NCBI RefSeq assembly: GCF_037975245.1
Contig: NC_092579.1
Span: 10,039,001-10,103,000 of the forward strand
DNA length: 64,000 nt
Direction: 5' to 3'
Origin: Apostichopus japonicus
Lineage: Eukaryota > Echinodermata > Holothuroidea > Aspidochirotida > Stichopodidae
This document shows positions 60,138 through 64,000 of this stretch, piece by piece. The notes beneath the pieces are model-generated. The model was not told the origin of the DNA. It saw nothing but the letters and a program-made list of their open reading frames with translations, and made no database searches. The first letter of the stretch is position 1, and every line of letters starts with the position of its first letter. Position numbers and translations under genes: made by a program.

Positions 60138-60380
60138 TAATGGCAGAGTAATGCTTTCTGAGAACATCTACCTCATGACATCACACACCACCTACTGTGA
60201 TCTGATCCGATCCCTCAAAGAATCAAAGGGTTAGACCAGGGAGCTGCTACTCTAAGTTAGAGTAGCAGCTCCCTGGTTAGACAGTCAATATAGCTTACAT
60301 TCAATCAACACGATCTACAGTTAAGGACAAGATATTGATATAGGGTTTTCAACTAAGAACGTGGAATATACTGTAGGCTC
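60138..60380 (+). repeat. Dispersed repeat family C, copy 2
   Basis: CATGACATCACACACCACCT, TAGCTTACATTCAATCAACA and AGGGTTTTCAACTAAGAAC align in the same order with 47830-47975. This copy is interrupted by the palindrome at 60237-60275. Confidence 0.6.
60230..60282. repeat. Near-perfect palindrome with flanking GTTAGAC repeats
   Basis: Arms of 21 bp (60235-60255 and 60257-60277) are perfectly complementary around a single G at 60256. The core from CAGGGAGCTGCTAC to the matching CCCTG is bounded by GTTAGAC on both sides (60230-60236 and 60276-60282). Confidence 0.95.
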
Positions 60381-61204
60381 TTTTCGATAAGCATGACATT
60401 TTCTGCCACCAGATTATGTCTTTAATTTATACTTTTTCATGATTTTTATGACACAAATATGCTAGAAATTCAAATCATAGTCATTCATGCATTACCTTCA
60501 ACAAGCTTTTCACTACCTCCCTCAAAGTATATTTCCACTATGAAATAATTTTTTTATCTAACTTAACATTCAGCAATATCTGGGAGTAACTTTGAGATGC
60601 AGAATCTTCCACAAAGTTATGTTGAATGCTTTTAGCATGCTAAAATATGAGGCCGATACTGATGGCCTTTAAAGGGTGTGAAGACTCGCGCAAAAAGAAA
60701 CGTCTCATGCCGGTAATCTGACCTTGTTTCAAATGAGGTGTAACAAGTGTTGGACACCACTCTCGATCCCAGAAAATACACACACAGCTTGCTACCGTCT
60801 GTAATTAGACACTAGTGTACAGTCAGTGCATACAGCTACGGTCAATACCCATAACACAGTGTACATAGCAGCGATGGACATCTCAAGTCTCAGATAAAAG
60901 ATAACAAGGTATTACGTTTCATTACTGTCTGCATTTTGTAGCGACAAGAGAAAAACTTCACTTGCAAGCAACGGAAAGTAAACTTTTTCAGAGCGTGGCA
61001 CTCTGTTTGGGGCGAGTCTTCAATGCCTTTAAGTACTGGTTGTGCCAGTTAGTAGTGAGTGTTGATAGGGAATATCCCTAGTGTTTGATTGGTGCTCATC
61101 TACTGTAAGACTGAGTTCTTGTCAATGCTAACCGCCACAAACCAACGTAACTAAATCACTGATTGTCGCTTTACATTTTATTTATTTTTATCTTTTTCTG
61201 ACAG

Positions 61205-61255
61205 AACTGGAAATATGATGTACAATGCCAGATAGCAAATATGTCCAATCAAATT
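61205..61255 (+). CDS. Unrecognised 129-aa protein, coding exon 2
   Basis: Acceptor ATCTTTTTCTGACAG, donor ATT|GTGAGT. A 51-nt exon coding NWKYDVQCQIANMSNQI, phase 0 at both ends. Both splice sites are strong and the frame continues from exon 1. Confidence 0.7.
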
Positions 61256-61368
61256 GTGAGTACATTATGCATTTTCTTTTTTGTGGAATATATGCCACAG
61301 GATTTCTTTTCACAAGATCATGCCATAATTTAACTTTCCACATTTCTTCATAATATGCTTAGAACAGA

Positions 61369-62243
61369 AAGCTAACACGTATGCTACCACCTTTATAAAG
61401 ACCCTGGCCCTTTAAGTCTTTCAGTAGCTAACACCTTTATAAATACCCTGGCCCTTTAAGTCTTTCAGTAGCTAACATGCTAACACCTTTATAAAGACCC
61501 TGGCCCTTTAAGTCTTTCAGTAGCTAACATGCCAACACCTTTATAAAGACCCTGGCCCTTTAAGTCTTTCAGTAGCTAACATGCTAACACCTTTATAAAG
61601 ACCCTGGCCCTTTAAGTCTTTCAGTAGCAAACATGCCAACACCTTTATAAATACCCTGGCCCTTTAAGTCTTTCAGTAGCTAACATGCTAACACCTTTAT
61701 AAATACCCTGGCCCTTTAAGTCTTTCAGTAGCTAACATGCTAACACCTTTATAAATACCCTGGCCCTTTAAGTCTTTCAGTAGCTAACATGCTAACACCT
61801 TTATAAATACCCTGGCCCTTTAAGTCTTTCAGTAGCTAACATGCTAACACCTTTATAAATACCCTGGCCCTTTAAGTCTTTCAGTAGCTAACATGCTAAC
61901 ACCTTTATAAATACCCTGGCCCTTTAAGTCTTTCAGTAGCTAACATGCTAACACCTTTATAAAGACCCTGGCCCTTTAAGTCTTTCAGTAGCTAACATGC
62001 TAACACCTTTATAAATACCCTGGCCCTTTAAGTCTTTCAGTAGCTAACATGCTAACACCTTTATAAATACCCTGGCCCTTTAAGTCTTTCAGTAGCTAAC
62101 ATGCTAACACCTTTATAAAGACCCTGGCCCTTTAAGTCTTTCAGTAGCTAACATGCTAACACCTTTATAAATACCCTGGCCCTTTAAGTCTTTCAGTAGC
62201 TAACATGCTAACACCTTTATAAATACCCTGGCCCTTTAAGTCT
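61369..62243 (+). repeat. 52-bp minisatellite, about 17 units
   Basis: The consensus is CTAACACCTTTATAAATACC then CTGGCCCTTTAAGTCTTTCA then GTAGCTAACATG. Units vary mainly at ATAAA(T/G)ACC and in the spacer CATG(C/-)TAAC; the second unit is shorter. Sixteen units contain TCTTTCAG; the last has TCTCTTAG. The array lies in the last intron of the 129-aa gene and ends 144 bases before its last exon. Confidence 0.95.
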
Positions 62244-62387
62244 CTTAGTTAATTCTTTACTACTCGCAAAGTGGAGACAGTGTCTTCAATCCATGGTGTA
62301 AGTTGCCATGGTTTTTAATAAATTTTAATGATATAGCATCTTGCCGTGTTTCATATTTTTGTTAACATTTTATCTCTATCCTTGCAG

Positions 62388-62567
62388 AAGAAGACTTTTG
62401 AAGATTATCCTGAACTGAAACCTGGCAGAAACGTACCCTTATCAAACTCTCCAGTAGTCACACAGCAGAGATCCGAGGACAAAGTGAGACAACCGACTTA
62501 CAAGGCACCAGAATATACAAACAGCACCTTGGTGCAGCGACTCGCTGTCAAAGATGTAGTTAGGTAA
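62388..62567 (+). CDS. Unrecognised 129-aa protein, last coding exon
   Basis: Acceptor TATCTCTATCCTTGCAG. It codes KKTFEDYPELKPGRNVPLSN, then SPVVTQQRSEDKVRQPTYKA and PEYTNSTLVQRLAVKDVVR, stop TAA at 62565-62567. The stop overlaps a possible donor (AG|GTAACG), so an alternative splice that reads past it cannot be excluded. The protein is basic and proline-containing, without a recognised domain. Confidence 0.75.
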   Translation, partial: KKTFEDYPELKPGRNVPLSNSPVVTQQRSEDKVRQPTYKAPEYTNSTLVQRLAVKDVVR

Positions 62568-63185
62568 CGAAAGGACACATGATGCAACTGTTGCCGTTTC
62601 GACTTTCTGAAGAAGTTTTCATTTATTGCGCCTTGTTTCGGGGTATACGTTAGAAGATTTGACAAGTTTATGTTATGTGAGTGAACTGCTGGCCTTATTG
62701 TATGAAACTTCTCCCTTATGCAGAACGATTGTCTAATTATCTTTCAAAGAGGATTTATACTTGGAAATGCTTAAGGTAGGGGGGAGAGAGAAGGGAAGGG
62801 AGGGGAGGGGGCATTGCAGATATGTCTCTTTGCACAAAGGTATGCAGGTTTGTTTTTTAAGTCTTGTTTGTTTGGGGGTTTTTTTTGCAAATTTATTTCA
62901 TCTATAAAACGCAAAAGTGTAAAATGTTGATCAGAACACTATGATTGCACAAGCTAGTTGATTAAGTTAACATTGAAATCACAAATGAATACGCAGGTCA
63001 GTGATGATGTCACAACTGTAAATAGATTTATAGATAAAGTGATATACCCTATTTTAATATTACAACAGATCCTTTTCATGTGTCTTTCAAATGTAAGAAT
63101 CCATCTTGTCACAATCCCATTGGGATGTGCTTGATATTTTTCTTTTTGTTTAATAGTTTTTTTAGATAGTAAAATACTGCAAGCC
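62568..63185 (+). other. 3' flank or 3'UTR of the 129-aa gene
   Basis: No further coding exon is seen. AATAAA signals occur only well downstream (near 63701 and 63979), which would give a 3'UTR over 1.1 kb containing the hAT element at 63194. A purine-rich G tract lies at 62777-62813. Confidence 0.3.
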
Positions 63186-63585
63186 GTACTATTCAAGGGC
63201 GTAGGAACCGGGGGGGCTGGGGGGGTGCCAGCCCCCCCCCCAGTGAAAAATATGGAGGGGCGGAAGTATCATTCCGCCCCCCCCCCCCCCCCCCCGCTTC
63301 GCAAGTCAGAAAACCCCTTTTTCATTTCCAAATGAGAAAAAAATCTCATTTGAGAGCACCAAATTGCATCTAAGGCCAGGTGAAAATGCAAAATTATATA
63401 CAAAATGGAGTGGGTGGGTTGAAGTGTGCTATATTGCACCAAATTGCATCTGAGGCCACCTGGAAATGCAAAAAAAATCCAAAGGGGAGGGGGACACCCC
63501 CTTAGACCCCTCCCCCAGGCCGGCCATCAGTCTTCAGTCCCCCCCCCCCCACTCAAAAGTACCTTCCTACGCCACTGGTACTATT
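63186..63585. mobile_element. hAT-type miniature element, 384 bp, perfect 8-bp duplication
   Basis: The element is 63194-63577. The left end CAAGGGCGTAGGAA and the right end, read inward, CAGTGGCGTAGGAA form a TIR of the CAGTGGCGTAG type common in hAT elements. GTACTATT flanks it on both sides (63186-63193 and 63578-63585). Inside, long G and C runs lie near the ends, and a segment with CACCAAATTGCATCT.AGGCCA occurs twice about 80 bp apart. No transposase. Confidence 0.9.
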
Positions 63586-64000
63586 AAAGTACCTGAAGAA
63601 TTAAAACGATCATTTTTTCATAATATTGAGAATTACATCTGCAAAACATTGATTAAAAGATGACTTTTTGCAGAAATTTTGTCTTGACATGTTGCAGTTT
63701 AATAAAAAGGAAAAGAAATAGAGTTCTGAAAACGTTTCTATATAGCTACTCTGGTTTTCAAGATATTCACCATTACAACATTCTTAATCTCTGGAATGTT
63801 CCTTTAAGGGTAAATTGAACATGACTCTATTGGTTCCTCAGTGTAGGATTAAATGTTAATTTTGTTAATCATTTGGTTTTCAAATTCCTAATAACTCAAG
63901 AAAAAATATGAACTATAGATAACCTTTGGATGACATTCAACACTGTTGACAAATTTGTAACACATTGTTTAACATGTCATAATAAAAGTCTTATGTTTTT

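Noticed and set aside
61369-62243. CRISPR-like regular repeats
   Set aside because: Units are contiguous 52-bp repeats without unique spacers, in an intron of an animal gene.

Overview
This window looks like nuclear DNA of an intron-rich animal, most likely a marine invertebrate deuterostome such as an echinoderm. The grounds are an AT-rich background, GT-AG introns with short exons, tRNA-derived SINEs, a SINE with a 'GCGCTATATAAA' tail, and hAT-type miniature elements with C/G homopolymer runs. The species assignment is inference. There are no bacterial operons, rRNA genes or CRISPR arrays.

Layout. (1) 1-8.7 kb: mostly non-coding, with an 805-bp inverted-repeat element flanked by TTAA and a retroposon tail. 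(2) 8.71-10.46 kb, plus strand: one long exon encoding a complete 535-residue inward-rectifier K+ channel of the Kir2/Kir-like family, preceded by a spliced 5'UTR. (3) 10.5-31.5 kb: long non-coding stretch with a 2.15-kb minisatellite of 27-bp units, a decayed tandem array carrying a SINE, and a candidate promoter. (4) 31.5-46.7 kb, plus strand: a proposed gene of four very short coding exons for an unrecognised protein of about 102 residues. Reading phase matches at all three junctions and an AATAAA follows the last exon. (5) 47.1-57.5 kb, minus strand: complete lipase maturation factor 1 (LMF1), 11 coding exons, 586 residues, including an 11-nt microexon. (6) 59.8-62.6 kb, plus strand: a second small unrecognised gene of three coding exons and 129 residues, arranged head-to-head with LMF1. 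Its last intron carries a 52-bp minisatellite. Two hAT-type miniature elements with 7/8- and 8/8-bp target duplications flank this gene.

The genes are not an operon. Kir sets membrane potential, LMF1 folds secreted lipases in the ER, and the two small genes are unassigned. I found no clear new multi-gene system. The most notable observations are the LMF1 microexon, a SINE that appears to end at the branch point of an LMF1 intron, a minisatellite made of repeated 3'-splice-site-like units just upstream of a real exon, a 39-bp near-perfect palindrome that looks like an insertion into a dispersed repeat, and the hidden four-exon gene.
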